Position numbers and translations under genes: made by a program
The notes under the pieces: generated by a model
The model's input: only the letters and a program-made list of their open reading frames with translations
Told to the model about the DNA's origin: nothing
Databases searched by the model: none
Assembly (NCBI GenBank): GCA_026261815.1
Contig: JAMPIT010000379.1
Location: forward strand, 19,890,501 to 19,954,500
DNA length: 64,000 bases
Source of the DNA: Monarcha castaneiventris obscurior
Lineage: Eukaryota > Chordata > Aves > Passeriformes > Monarchidae
Direction: 5' to 3'
Shown here: piece by piece, positions 34,639-47,726 of the stretch
Layout: each line of letters opens with the position of its first letter
How positions within the stretch are numbered: the stretch's first letter is position 1

Positions 34639-37441
34639 GTGAGGGGGCTGCGGGGGCGGCCGCGGTCCCGGCCCCGGCCCCGTTCTGCCCGGGCTCCGTG
34701 CGTGTAGACGGCCCAGCGCCCTCCGTGCGCCCTTGCTGCGCCCCCGCGAGTGTCCCGGCAGGGCTGGCCCGGTGCTGCCTGCGCTGGGCCTGTGCCAGCT
34801 TACAGAGACCCTTCTGACAGGCGTGGGCACCGAGCCTCGCCGGAGTGCTCCGTGGGCTCCCCTCGGGGGCCCATCCTGCAGGGAGGGCATGCAGCCACTC
34901 CCGGTGCTGGTAACAGGGAAACGGGGCAGCAGCAGCTTCTCTGTCCCTGTAACTGTTGGGGAAATGTAAGGAATTGTGCTTCTCCAGCGATGGAGGTTCT
35001 GTTCCAAATAATTGCAACATGTCGTTTTGTAATGGCTTTACAGGCACACCTACTTTTAAAATTAATTTAGTAACACTTGGAATATCTATGCCCATATTTT
35101 AGTAAATCATTCAAGCTGCCAGAATAGCAGCTTAAAGTAGCTGTCATGCATTTCAGAAATCTACAGGACACCAAAGATGTCTCATAAATAAATGCTGTCT
35201 GAAACCCAAACAACAAAACATTGGCAAGCCAATGATGTATAAAGAAAAATGAAAATCACTTTGCTGTTTGTTTTATTATTGTGACTAATCCAGCTGAGAG
35301 AAACACAGAAAGTGTGTACACTGACGTTTTACACAGTTCTTTGGTATGGTTTTTACATGTTAGCATATGAGGAATATCAGTTTGGATTTTTAAGACTGAT
35401 TCTCTTGTAAGAAGTACTTGTCTGAACTGAAGTTCAAATCCTGTTTTGTTTATACTTTGTTGCTCAGCAATATCAAAATACGCAAATTAGTTTTAGAAAT
35501 ATGCTTTAATTTCTGTCTGCAAGCTACTTAATATATGAATATATTTTCAGAAAATTTCTCCAATGTATTTACCATAAAAAAGTCCAAGCTACTAATACAA
35601 ACTGTGAAGTGACTGCTGATGTGAGACATGATGGATCTGAACCAGTTGTAGATGTTACGTTTGGTAAGGAGCTTTTTATTTAAACAAACAGAAAACCCCT
35701 GGGTTTGTGTTGTTGGAGTGTTATTGTATTCTATATATTTTTTTTAACTGTGGTTGTTTTTTTTTTTTTCTCTGGTCCATAGCTAGAAGTTGTGCAACGG
35801 GGAGGAAAAAAGAAAGAGGGTGTCACTAACAGCCTGATGTCTAGATAAATGTGTATATATGTCCCGACTACAGTTAGATCTAAGGGATGCTAGATCCAAC
35901 AATGACAACTTTGGAGCTGAGTGTACTTTTGTAGTGATGTACTCATATGACCTTGCAGTCAGGTACAATTCCAGGAAAGTAAATGTAGCTCTGTTTTTAT
36001 ATAATAATCTATTTACTTCCTGTAATTTTTTTGTTACCCGTGGTGGGGGCATCTCAGTCTTGAGAACAGAAGGTTGAATACCCTTAGTTGCTTATGCAAC
36101 TGAGTAACTGTAGTTTGGAGGAACTGCTCAGATGGGTGAGGCCATACATGTGCAGATGGACCTGCAGAATGAGGTCAACTATGTACAACAAATTTCTTGG
36201 TTTCCTTTGAGGGTATAGGGAGAGGGCAGGGAATTGGTGGTGGAAATTTCATCAGTTCTGGAAGCGTCCCAGATTCTAGGCTATGAACAGATGGCTCTAA
36301 TCTGCTTTTGTCCTTTTCTCTGGCTCCATCTTCTCTCCTGCTGTGCTGTAATGGACCAATATGTCATGTAGCCCATTAAAGTTTTCATTATTACTGATTA
36401 GTGCTACCCCTTATCTTTAAACTTCCATATTTTTAGTGAATTGGTGGAAATGTCAAAAGTGTTGAATGTTCTTTGTTTTGCTTAGGAAAGTCTACCTATT
36501 GCAATGTTAACATTGCTTGCCTCTCTCTCCCTCATGCCTCTGTCTTTCCCATCCTTGTGATTTATTAAGACTAAAGCAGTAAAGCTCTATGTTTTTTCAC
36601 AGTGCAAACCCAAAACAGTTTATCTCATTAATGCCAAGACACCTCTAAACTCTTCATTTTTTAAGAGCTGATTTTTCTCCAGTGAAGTGTTTGTAGTCCT
36701 TGCAGTTGGCAAAGATACGGCTGGAACATGGATGGCAGGCATGGTATTTCACTATATGGGTTTGAGTATTGGTTTTGTACTTGCAAATCTTGCAAAATAA
36801 TTAACTTGGGTACAATACTCAACTTCTACTGCTTCCTGCCTGTTTTAAAATAAATTCTTTCAGAATTTTAGAAATCCTAGTGCTCTCTATTTTTTTACAT
36901 TATAACCACCAGATTGTGTGAACCAATTTGTTGTTTTGGCTGAAGAAGTATGTTAAATGGATCACAGACAACAGGCTACTAAAATGCCTAGCTATGTGTG
37001 GAAATTACACCTTCCAATGCCTTCTTTGCCTTCTCTGAGATGACTGAGTATGAGCCATTCTTATCAAATGTGTTCTTGCTATGGTCATACCTAGACAAAT
37101 GTTTCAGATTTTTCAATAACGCAATGCAGAAGTGAAAATTAAGTGCATATTGTGTGCAGTTTCTCTGGTGGTGGTGCATAGTCAGGTTCCTTGGTAGCTG
37201 GAGTACTTTCTAATCAGACAAGACAAACAGGGCATTTGGATTTATATGTACAAAACAATTGCTCACTAGAGTAGCTGTCACTTTGTGCTTCTTAAGATTT
37301 TCTTCATTTACAGCTGATGGAGATCGACTGATAATGAAGGGAGCCAACCTGACGACAGGGGAAATGTTAACAGCATTGGAATCCAGATGTAATGCAAAAG
37401 ACCTTAAGGAAGAACAGAAAACCAAGAAGAAGAATCCCTGA
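34550..37441 (+). CDS. MRPL53: Mitochondrial ribosomal protein L53 (mL53), 3 coding exons
   Basis: Component of the large subunit of the mitochondrial ribosome, made in the cytosol and imported. Exons 34550-34638, 35551-35663 and 37314-37441 join in frame (89+113+128 nt) to 109 residues plus stop; the human protein is 112. Recognition rests on [20 protein letters not shown] near the N-terminus, [14 protein letters not shown] in the middle and [20 protein letters not shown] near the C-terminus, followed by a lysine-rich tail. Introns are 912 and 1650 bp with GT-AG borders. The frame stays open upstream to another ATG at 34403, but the promoter elements, the YY1 motif and family length favour 34550. 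Met5 is a second possible start. Promoter type suggests constitutive expression under ZNF143/YY1 control. Introns and intact splice sites show that this is the functional gene and not a retrocopy. Confidence 0.95.
35551..35663 (+). CDS. MRPL53: MRPL53 coding exon 2
   Basis: The acceptor reads ATATTTTCAG and the donor GTAAGG. The exon encodes [10 protein letters not shown] to VVDVTF and carries the family's [10 protein letters not shown] block. It is too short and too AT-rich to stand out as an open frame and was placed by splice sites and family similarity. Confidence 0.93.
37314..37441 (+). CDS. MRPL53: MRPL53 coding exon 3
   Basis: Acceptor TTCATTTACAG. The exon encodes [13 protein letters not shown] and the basic C-terminus ending KTKKKNP, with the stop TGA at 37439-37441. 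Confidence 0.93.
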
Positions 37442-37722
37442 AGAATGGAAAAACAACTGTGTTTACATCTACATGTGTTAGAAACAGCAGGCTGCAAAAA
37501 AAACAAAAAAGTTTTTTTCCTATGCAACAAAATCTGAGAGATGGCCAAAAGACTTTAAATGTTCCCTGCCTTCCCTTGAAGGAGAACATACTAGATCAAC
37601 AAATCTTCTACCACTAGTGGGTCAGAGTGGCATAAGATGCATGAATGCATCTCTCTAAGCAGCTGCATGTTGGACTAATATCACATGTATTTGCATATCA
37701 ATGTGAATAATGCACATTAGCT

Positions 37723-37728
37723 ATTAAA
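37723..37728 (+). terminator. Candidate MRPL53 polyadenylation signal
   Basis: ATTAAA about 280 bp after the stop codon. A second ATTAAA lies at 37836-37841. Either could end the transcript; no AATAAA occurs closer. Confidence 0.45.
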
Positions 37729-37849
37729 TTAATACTGCAATGAAGCCAGATCTCTTTGGATGTTATTTCCTACAAAATTTCTATAAGTGTAATGCAAAAC
37801 ATTTTTAGAGTGGTTATTATTATTATTTGAAAGCTATTAAATTTATTAA

Positions 37850-40800
37850 AAGTTTGAAGAAAACTTTTAAAAGTACTCATCACTGACTTAGCTGAGGGAC
37901 AGCAGGCTGCAAATACAGAGTGGTTTTTGTAATACTATGTTTATAAAACATCTTTTGCTAAGTCCCTACCACTTTTTTCCTCTTTTTTTGAAGGAAGTGG
38001 GAAATTTGCTAGATGTAAATTTAGCTCAGCAATGAAAGTAACAAGGTAGTGGGACTGTCAACACACAGTAGAGCTACTCATCCTGCATAAAAGTAACTAA
38101 GTTTAGCTCAAAGGGAAAGGTAAGTCAGGTTTTTTTGATAATTGGAGTATAGGGCTATCTTTGAAGTTCAGTTTTGTAGTGGTTTTGTCACTCACTTTTG
38201 GGATATGTCATTAAAGATTTTATAAAGATCAAAAGGAGAGCTTTATTTGGTGTTTATAGTCCCATGTCCAACCCTATTATTTATCAAAGTACCTGCTTAG
38301 TGTCTCATCTGTATTGCAAAACTCTGTGGCTTTGGAAGGGTCCATCTCTCCTTAGGCTGTGCAGGTGAAGGTGTCAGCTGCACATGTTTCATGTGCATCA
38401 GTTTTGTTCATAACAAAAATGTAGTTCCAGTTTCGAGAATTGCAGGTGTGGTACTCTTGAGAGGCTTTAGTTCTACCTGTTGTTAATCAGGTGCCTGATT
38501 TCTCTAAAACTAGTACATATGTTTCCAAACTTGGCAGCAGATTCAGGACACAAATCTGAAACTAGTTTTACCTTTCTTTTGCCAAGATTATTAAATGGAC
38601 ACTGTCTGTTCTGAAAGCAAGATCATTTTAAGTAGCACTGTCAAGGTAATTCTTTGCAAGTTCTTCATTAGAATGTTGAAGTCAAGGTGATGTCTTTTGT
38701 TGGAGAGGGAGAGCTGTGCTAAGGACATTGGGTGTTTCCTGTGTGTTTGCAACAAACAGAAGGGTGTGAGATAAGACGATTCAATGACATTTGGATGTGG
38801 GAACAATAGATGTGAATAACTTTATTTGGGATAAATGCCTTCTCTGCACTGGAACCCTTTTTTTTTGTTAGGCCACCAGCTCCTCAGAGTGGTTTTGGAG
38901 TGCTGAGCTGCTAAACCTGCTACTGAGCTCCCTTATAGCTGAGGGGTCATGAGAACACCTGAAATTGAGAGGATTTTATATCCTGTCAAGCTAGAGGAAG
39001 ACCAATTTAAAATAAGAATGTTCAAAGGACAGGTTGTTTTACAGTTTTACTTGGTTTTGTTTTTCCCACAGTTCAGAATCAAATACCATTACTTTACCTG
39101 AAAAAGCTTTGTAGGAAGAGGGAGAATTGTTCAGGTGGAAGACCTATGCAGAATTATTGTTCCCCTGGTTAATCATGTATTCATATGCTAAAAAGCCATC
39201 TTACTGTAATATATCAATGATTTTTGTCATTTTTTTTTTCTTTGACAGTCTGTACATCAATGTATAAAACTTGTGTTTTAATGTGAAGTGCCTACATCCA
39301 TCTTAAATAATTAGCCATCTATAAGTGCTTAAAGAGTAAAACAGGAGTTAAGTAATTAATAATTAATTCTTAATAATAATTAAATTTTTATAGTGTTTAT
39401 TTTGGCCCAAGATTGGGACTTATGAATAGAAAAGGGAGAATAATGAAGATCCTAGCAAGCTTTTTATCACCAAAATAAATCCCTTCTGTTATCAAAGGAA
39501 GGTAGTTTTTTTTTTTTTTTTTGCTTTACTAGCATGGATAGGCATCCTGCTCTGTAAAAACACACACTTTTGCTAGGTTCTTTCATTTTAATCCACACAT
39601 GCCCAACCTTCCTGCCTAGGTTAGGCCGAAGGCCTGCAACGTTGCCATTGAGAGATTACCAACAATTCAGTGGATGAGGTGTAGGCTGGTGCTGCTTTTG
39701 CTGTCGGTGCTTGGAGCTGCAGTTTGCAGTGATAAAGCTCTGATACGTTTTGTGCATGAGAAAGAAGTAATGACTGGGCTTTTAATATGCAACGTGAAAA
39801 GCAAAACCTACAGGACAGAAAAATCAAGCTAAAAATGTGCATCCTCAAGACTACAAGATACTGGAGTGATATAAACAAGCAAGATGGGCAAGAAGGCACT
39901 CCTCTGATGATTATTATGCTAATGTGTAGAAAATTGCTCTCCCTGTACCATGGAGATAAAGGTAGGAATTTATTTTTCAAGTACGTTAAAGATAATCTGT
40001 AATGACTTTCTTCCCTGAGCATTCAGATTTGCTGCAGGCTGCTCCTACACTCAGCTCCTGTTGCTGATTGACTGAAACAAAGCTCTGACATCTTCCTGAC
40101 ATGCACAGGCCAGAGCTGGGGATGTACAGGGTATTAAGGTCACTCATGCAGAACAAAGCGTGTCTGGGTGAGCACTGACTTTGCATGTTGTTATTCTTTA
40201 GCCCACTAATCTTGATTACTGTATCCCACCAAAAATGTGAGTGGTTGCCCAACTATAAAAGGAACTGGAACAGGCCCTAAAGAACTAGGATTGCCTAAAT
40301 GCAAACACTGTGGCCATGTAGGGTGTCTGATAGCAGGTGATGACATTAAAATGGCTAAATCTCTAATGCCTGGAGATTTAACAATTATTAGAATCATCTT
40401 AGATATTTTCATTGTACAAATATCTATTTATTTAGACATTCTTATCAGTGCATAGGGAATATAGTCCCGAAATGGATGAATATGCCATTCAGATAACACA
40501 ACCTGGCTGAGGTACTCCCTTTTTAATCTCTGCAGCCTTGTTTCTAGAAAAAGATAATGGTATTTTTATTAAAGATTTCAAATAGGAGCAGCAGTGTTAG
40601 TGAACATTGCAAGTTCTTCACCTCTGCTTGTTGTTTGAATTTTAAATGATCAAGGAGTTTATATGGTATAAGGAAGCCAGAAAAATCCCTCAAAAGTTGA
40701 ATGTCCTGGGACTGTATTTAACAGTTCTCAAGATGCTTGGTTTCAAATGTATCTCCTACACCTGTATACACTCCATGCAGTTTTAAGAATTGCTGGCTCA

Positions 40801-43800
40801 CTGCCCACCTCACCAACTCCATGTGCAACATTTTCCCTGGCTGCAGGCCCTGCTTTTCCACTGGGTGGTTTGGAGTTACGTTGAGACCAACATGTTGCCT
40901 ATCAGTGATGCCTCTTCCAGATGTGCTTTTCTGCCTTCTCCATCTCCTGGCCTACTAGGCTTTTTCCTTACTGGTGGTGTTTGATCTCATCCAGTCTCCC
41001 CTTTTCCCCTTGGAAGGCCTGAGTCACTCTTTTGAGCCCTTTTTATTGTTTGCCAAGAGCGTGCAGTAGCTTCAAGCAGCCAAGATACTCTGCTGCTGGT
41101 AGAACACTCCATCTTCTCTGCTTCCTGCTCAGCCTTGCTCTGTAAGCTGAAAAATGTTAGGATGGAGCAGCATGAACAGGTAGAAGTGGTACTTTGCTTT
41201 GATTACCTTTAACTTAACAAAAAATGGTCTTTACACTGAGCTGGTGTTCTCAGGATTTTACAAACTAAGGCTGCACACAGGGACAGATGTTAGGAGTGTG
41301 AAGGCAAAGGAGCTGCTGAACTGTTTTGATCATGTCTCTTGAAGTTCCAGAATGGTACTTGAAAGCAGAGTCAAGGCAAGCCTAGAGATTCTGCTTGACT
41401 TAAAGTGGTTTCCTATATACTGGCACCATTAATAGCAGAGGTTAATAGCACATCAAAGGAGATCTTTGCATTGTGCTTCACTGGAAGAGGTGAGTTTGAC
41501 TTGTTTTCATGTGAAGATTTCTTCTAAGGCAGAATAGCTGGAAAAGTGGACCAGTAGATCTGCTTGGTCAATAGGAGCAAAGCCTGGGAAAGACATCCTT
41601 AGTGGACAGATTTTCACAATTCAGACTGACAGTTCCTGCAGGAAGTTCAGAGGACAGGAGGCAAAGCAGCAGGTTTCTTCCTTACTCAGGCACTACTCCT
41701 CTGTTTCTTTTGAACCCTCCACCCTTTTTCAACAAGGACCAGCCTTACTGTAAAAATAGCATGGTCAGCATGAAAAGCCAGCAAGTTTGTCCTCTCTATT
41801 TATAGTTATTTATTTATTTATTTATTTATTTATAGTTCTTTATTTATAGTTCTCTTTATTTGTTGTTCTTGCATGGATGCATGGAATTGTCTTTTCACTA
41901 TTGGGGAATCTGAGTGGTTCAAGCCACTTGCTTGAATAAAAGGAACGATAAATATTTTCATGGAGTTTTTAAAGTATCTTTTTATAGATGAAGATGTAGA
42001 GAACTTGACTTCAAAATCCACTGCTCAAATGAATTTCAGAGTTTTTACTGGGAATGAGAAATTTAAGAATCAGATGATTACTTCTTCCTTTCCTTCAAAT
42101 AACTAAATCGGTATCAAATTGAGGTGCACATAAAAGAAAAGGTGGCAGAATCCGTACCAAAAAATTTTGGCAGAAGCATAGGAAAAAATCTGCAATGTAG
42201 TTTCTTACTTTCTTACAGATTTTCTCTGTTCTAGTTGTTAGATATGTAATATCATATCTTGAGATGGAATCAGGCATGTAAACCCAAATACTATGAGACT
42301 TTTCAAGTCTAGAAAAGCAAAGTGGAAAATACCTGCTTGTCCTGCATGGTTGCTTGAGACGCCCGAGGCAAGAATTTTCTTAGAAGACTCTTGAACACAA
42401 GTCATGTAGTCATCCATGTTGGCAATGGGAATGGCATAATAAGTAAAAACTAGCTTTAGCTTCCAAAGGGTTTTTGCCCAATGTTCTTCTACAGTCCATG
42501 AAAAAGGAGGTCTTGACAGGTGAGTCAGAACTGAAAGCTAATACATTGAGTGGCGCCTCTCTTCTGCTGCGTGCAGGTATGAGGAGGCTTGTGCTGTTTG
42601 GTGAAAAGGAACATCATCAGTGCCCCAGATGTTTCACACCTAAGCTCTTGTCACCCCAGGATGAAGTCCTTTGGGAGCCCGGGTCACATAGACAGCCTCC
42701 ACGTATTCCTAGCACCCTACTACACGATTTTGGTCAACAGGAAGAGGAGCAATTGCGGCCCCTCTCCAGCTCTCCTGGGAAAGGTGTTGGTATCCACATC
42801 ACAGTGAGAAGACCCTTCCTCTGTAGAGTATGAGTGTCAGGCTCTGCCCTTCAAATTTCTGCATGATGATGCTCTCCTTTGTGACATCCTGAAAATGAAA
42901 AGTATGGTTACAACTATAAATGAAACCTTGTTTTTTTTCCTGGGGTTCCCTTTACAGTGGTTGATCAATATCCTTAGTAATGGAACTCTACTTATGATAT
43001 GCAATCAAAGAAAAAAGCTAAAGCTTTATATACCCTTTTAAAATCTAGTGGGCACATCTGTACTTTATTGATTCCAAATTTCATAATCTAATTACTCATC
43101 ACTGGTAGAAATATTTGTTTTATCGTTATCTATTCCAAATAATTTTAACATTCCTTGTCCTTGCCTTTATGTCCTTATTCTTCCAGACCACACAGAAAGG
43201 ACAAAACTGTGGTTTTTTATTTGTCTTTATTTAAAGAGATATCATTTGGGATGATTTTTTGTACATCTGAGGTTTCTAAAAGCCATGCCAGAGTATTTGC
43301 TTTCTGAAAGTCTTTTCTGTGACCAGGTATTTCCTGCTCATGTGCTTTTGTTTTATGTGGATCAAAGGCTTTTTCAGTGCTAAAACTACAGCTATGGAAG
43401 ATTTGTAGTCACCCTAATGTCTTTTTTAGCATTGTAATGACTGTGCTGATTATAAAATTCTGAAGATAAATAAAAATATTTTTATTCTAATGTGTGGATG
43501 TTTGCTATTCAGGGTAGATACTGCTCCTAAATAAAAAGGGCTTTTCAAAGCTTCCAAAGTTAGGCACAAGCTCACATATCTGCAGTCACTGTGACCTGGG
43601 CTGGATCTGACATCAGATCAATATTGCCCAAAATGAGGAAAATGAAGCCTGGAGTCCTCTTTTAAGTCACTGCAGGCTTCTGGAGCTTTCTCCCTCATCA
43701 CTGAGGCAGGCTACAATCGGCGAGCTGTGACACCATTGCCACAGTAAACCTTGCCCTAGAAGCATTTCCCTTTAACCTTGCTCTGAACGTGCTGCTGACA

Positions 43801-43814
43801 ACGTAGAAGTGCTG
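37850..43814. other. Gene-free stretch between MRPL53 and the 43.8-kb GC patch
   Basis: No exon can be supported. There is a 20-base T run near 39506-39523, an AATTAAT-rich patch near 39350-39390 and a TTTA repeat at 41796-41860. Open frames of 70-133 codons at 39621-40022, 40237-40455 and 42474-42833 have no recognisable domain and no clear splice borders. Confidence 0.4.
41796..41860. repeat. TTTA tetranucleotide microsatellite
   Basis: TATT/TTTA units with TATAGTT interruptions repeated three times. Confidence 0.85.
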
Positions 43815-43970
43815 GTCTCAGGCTGCCGGGGCGCTAATTGCATTATGGTAATGCCGTGTGGCATGAGGAGCGCCGCGGCGCTGGTTGGCTTGGGGCTGCA
43901 CGCCGGCACACGTGAGCCTGTCCGCCCCGGCAGCTGGCCACCAGGGCAGGGGCAGCCGTCCCCAGATCCA
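43815..43970. other. Small GC-rich, CpG-containing patch
   Basis: About 155 bp stand out from AT-rich surroundings, with clustered CpG (for example gaggagcgccgcggcgctgg and cacgccggcacacg). Frames of about 70 codons are open on both strands. It could be a minor promoter, an enhancer or a non-coding first exon. No TATA box or recognisable protein is present. Confidence 0.4.
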
Positions 43971-46900
43971 CAGCAAGGATGCTTTGGACCCATGCTGCAG
44001 AACGGAATGGCTTTGTGTTGACTTAAAAACAGATGTATTGAACAAAGCTCATTGATAAAACAGAAGCTATGCCCGGCTCCTTAGCTCAGAGGTAATGAAA
44101 TGCTGATACGCTGGGAGATCTTGTGCATATTGACATACAAAGGAAAACTTGCAGGTTTATGTGTTGTTGCTTCATAATCCCTGGTCTAGCATTGCCCAAG
44201 CAAACACCTCTTGAGTGGCAAAGCTTCCCTAGGCCAGCTAGGCAGCTGTAGCACGTGTTTCATCATGCCTGCCCTGTGATGACATGGCTGGGAAGGGAAA
44301 ACCACACTTGTAAAACAAGGAAACTGAAACAAAGCTGTGCTACCTATGCAATTTTTCCCATCCATGCCTTGGGGCTGAGTAACTATTATTCATGGACTGC
44401 TTTAACTTTTTTCCACAGCTAGGGATAGGCCCAAGATTAAAATTTGGGCAGCAACGTCCAATTCTCCTGACAATTTTTAAGGCTTTCTCAAGAGGTAATC
44501 TTACCTAAAGGAAGCTTACCACTTAGAAAAGGCAGTCTATATGCATAATATGTCTGTATATTAGAAAGAAAGTGAGATCCTCCCTTATACAGTAGAGCAT
44601 AGTGCAATCAGATTGGTTTCCCTCCAAGTTAAACATATGGGCATTTTAATGAGTAAAGGTCCAGGGAAAAAGTTACACCTCCTATGGAACCTGATTAGTG
44701 ATATGTTCCAGACGAGGAGGTGGTGCTCTGCCCTGCCCAAGCAGCAGGAATTGTGACTCCAAAAGACAAAATATGGCTTAGCTTGCATGCAGTAGGTGAA
44801 TCTATGGCTACGTGAAGAGAAACCTCAAACACTGCTGGCCACAGCTCCCACGTCAGATGAAGCATCACTGCATGACACACACCTGCCCAAAGGAGTAGAA
44901 CGAAGGTCTCTGTGCACTCTTTTGCCTTGGTCCTTTTTTTTTTTTTGCTCTTGGTGAAGAAGAACTGTAATATCCTCCCCTCCTACAAGGTGCAAGGGTT
45001 TGACTACCTCAGGAAAGCATTCACCCTGGTTAGGCCCAAGCTGCCAAGGTGGTGGTTGCTCCTGAATGTGGCTACGTGCTTGCCGTGCAGCTCATTTCCT
45101 CGGGAAAATTTACACTTCTCATTGTAAATTTGATTCTCCTTTTCTTGGACAATATATAGTCCAATGTGGAAATGAGCAAAACTTCGGAGAATTTATTCTG
45201 TCTGCACTGAAACAGTAATAAATGGCATAGGAATTCAACAGTGTCCATAGGTATGCATGTATTTGCTGCTCCCCTTTTCTTATATCTAAAGAGGAGACTA
45301 CACAAACACAAAAGGTCTGATTGTGATGTCAGCCTCAAACCAGGCAGGAATTGAGATTTACAGGGATGAATCTCTGTGGCTCAAGCACCTCTGGATATCT
45401 GAACATTTTAGTTTGCCTCCCAAAGTCGGAGCCGTATTTGGCAAATATACCGACTGTCAAGATAAGAAACAATGTATATTTTGTAGCACAGGCCACTTGT
45501 ACCTTACCCAGAATGATACATCTCTGGTCCCTATTGTTACTTTATTTGCTATACGGAAAGTTTCAGCACTATTCTCTTTCAAAGGTGGCATTGATGATAA
45601 TGTAATCTAGTAATTCATATCCATATATAGATTGATTAATTTGTAAAACATTAGAACTTTTTAAGAATTGAGTGAGATTTTTCACTGTATCCTAACGATC
45701 TGCATTTCAGAAGAGAGAGATAGGAGTCTCTTTTCTTCTTATGTCTTATATGAACTTAGATGCCTAGACCTGAAAAATTTGTAAGGACAATAAATCAGAC
45801 AAAATGACTTGTGGGAGGATTCAAAGCTGTAGCAATGTTGAGCACAGGTAGGTAACTGGATCTTCAGGTACTTCAGATCCAGGAATACTGTCTCACCACT
45901 AGATGGAAATAGTGGATTTTACTTCTGCTGCATTATCAGCACTTATACCTGACTACCATTTGCATATCGTAAGCCATCTGCAGGCAGCACTGCAGAAATG
46001 TGGATCCAGAACTATTTGCTAGTGTACATGGAGTAAAGCCAAGGTTTCTATTTCTAGAAATCATCCTTGCTTTACAAGACAGAAGGCTTCCTAATTCCTG
46101 AAAGATGATTCTGTTTGATCCCTAATCTAATGGCTTTTCATTTATCCTTTCTGTAACCAACCAGAGGAGAACAGCAGGATGGACAGCATGTTGGTTCAAC
46201 TATCATGAATTAGTCAGTAAACATCACCCTAATTTAACATTTACTCTGAAGTCTCTTACACGAGACACACACACACACACACATACGAAGATTACAAAAG
46301 AAAAAAAAAGCAGAAGAATGTTGAAAGTCTTGTGTTTCAATGTACCTACTTAATAACACAGAAAAGAAGCAACGTGGCTTGCTGTCTTATGAGCAGACTC
46401 TATAATGTTGTTTGCATATAAAAAATGTGCATACAGTCAGAGAAGCAGAAAGTAATTAAAGGCAGCTCTGTAGGGAAGGATAGTTAGAGGAATTAACAAA
46501 AAAGTTCAAAAATTATCTGTTTATTATGTGTATGACAAATCTGACTTTCTACAAAATGTCAGAAACTTCCAGCTGCTCTGTGAAGTTGTGTCACAGCAAA
46601 GCATAAAGGAAAAAGTCCTCCTTGCTCCAAAACGCTTGGTTTTATGGCACCTTCTCATATTGCAAAATGCTGGAACCAGCACAGGACCTACCTTGCTGTC
46701 TTCTCTGGTTTTGACACCTTCATCTCAAATTCCTTCATGGAGGTACTAGCAGAGAAGTGTAGTAACAGTTACTCCATAAAAAAACGTCCAGATACTAGAT
46801 GTATCTTCACATTTCTCTTTCTCCAGACAGGAGAAAGTAGCTCTGGGTTTAATCCAGTGTGATACAAGGTCAAAAGAGGCAGAGAATGGCATAACCCTGA

Positions 46901-47726
46901 TGTTGGAAACAAATTTTCGGGGAACATTGGAATCAGGATTTTTGTTGTGACTTAGAAATATCAGCTTCTTCACAGAATATGGCAGTAAATCTCTCCACTC
47001 ACCTGACAGAATTTGATTAAAGGTTGGTCCAAACCTCACAGGGCCTGTTGACAGAGTATATTTTATGATGGCACTTCTGTGCCAGTGTACAGTAGTGGCA
47101 GGTGCAGTGTTTTCCTTTAAGAAGTAGGAATTGCAGTTCAATACGGACTAAAACCAAGATATCATATATCCATTTTTTCCAATGCTAAGGCATAAGGTTC
47201 CATTCAGGCTTTGATTTTTCTTGCATACTGCAAGCACACATATCAGTTCTGTATTTTGATTGATTTTGTTTGCTTAACTGACCCACAGTGTGTATGGAGC
47301 AGGCCTATTCTCGGGTTGCAGGAATCTATGGATTGCTGTAGCTCAATAATATGTGATGTACCAGTGGGATGTGGGGAGTTGTTGGGAAGGCTAGCAGTCA
47401 AACCCAATAAGCTGTTTTGGGATGCTGATGTCTTATTGCTCTGCCCCTGTGCCATATGATGCTACTCTGATCCTCAATTAGCCTTCAAAAAAGCATGACA
47501 TGTAATAAACAGTGTAATTTAGCATTCAGAGTCTAGGCAGGAGCCCATGGGCACCGGCACTCAGCACACTGGACTCTTTCACCATAGTAGGTGCTGGATG
47601 GAGTTTGTGTTTGAAGGAGCGTTTAAGCCACAACATCCCTTGGCGGGACAGCTCTGGCGGGACAGCTCTGGCTGTGTCCCACCGTTCCTGGGCATCCCCG
47701 TGTTGGGGTGCAAAGAGGGGTTGCGA
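43971..47726. other. Gene-free stretch upstream of the TG-rich repeat
   Basis: No gene is supported. There is a CA dinucleotide run at 46265-46283. A 131-codon minus-strand frame at 46746-47141 contains one consensus donor but no convincing acceptor or family. Confidence 0.4.
46265..46283. repeat. CA dinucleotide microsatellite
   Basis: Uninterrupted AC repeat of about nine to ten units. Confidence 0.9.

Larger units (their letters stand above)
34380..34900. promoter_or_regulatory. CpG island over MRPL53 promoter and exon 1
   Basis: The sequence changes abruptly from the CR1 tail to DNA dense in CpG (runs such as gccgcggccgcggcc and cgcgcggcgggccgacgcggcc). No TATA box is visible. This is the usual promoter type of housekeeping genes and of nuclear genes for mitochondrial proteins. 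The island covers exon 1 and the start of intron 1. Confidence 0.8.

Noticed and set aside
34351..35095. Minus-strand frames of 218 and 240 codons across the MRPL53 promoter and exon 1
   Set aside because: GC-rich sequence lacks stops on both strands. The + strand carries a verified exon with family homology. The minus frames are Arg/Ala/Pro/Gly-rich with no recognisable domain.
40237..40455. 72-codon + frame with a CKHCGHVGC cysteine/histidine cluster resembling a zinc-binding knuckle
   Set aside because: The spacing does not match a known knuckle I can name. The rest is an AT-rich hydrophobic translation and there is no exon context.
46746..47141. 131-codon minus-strand frame with a good donor (CTGTCAG then GTGAGT)
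   Set aside because: There is no strong acceptor at a matching place, no family resemblance, and a single donor motif is common by chance.
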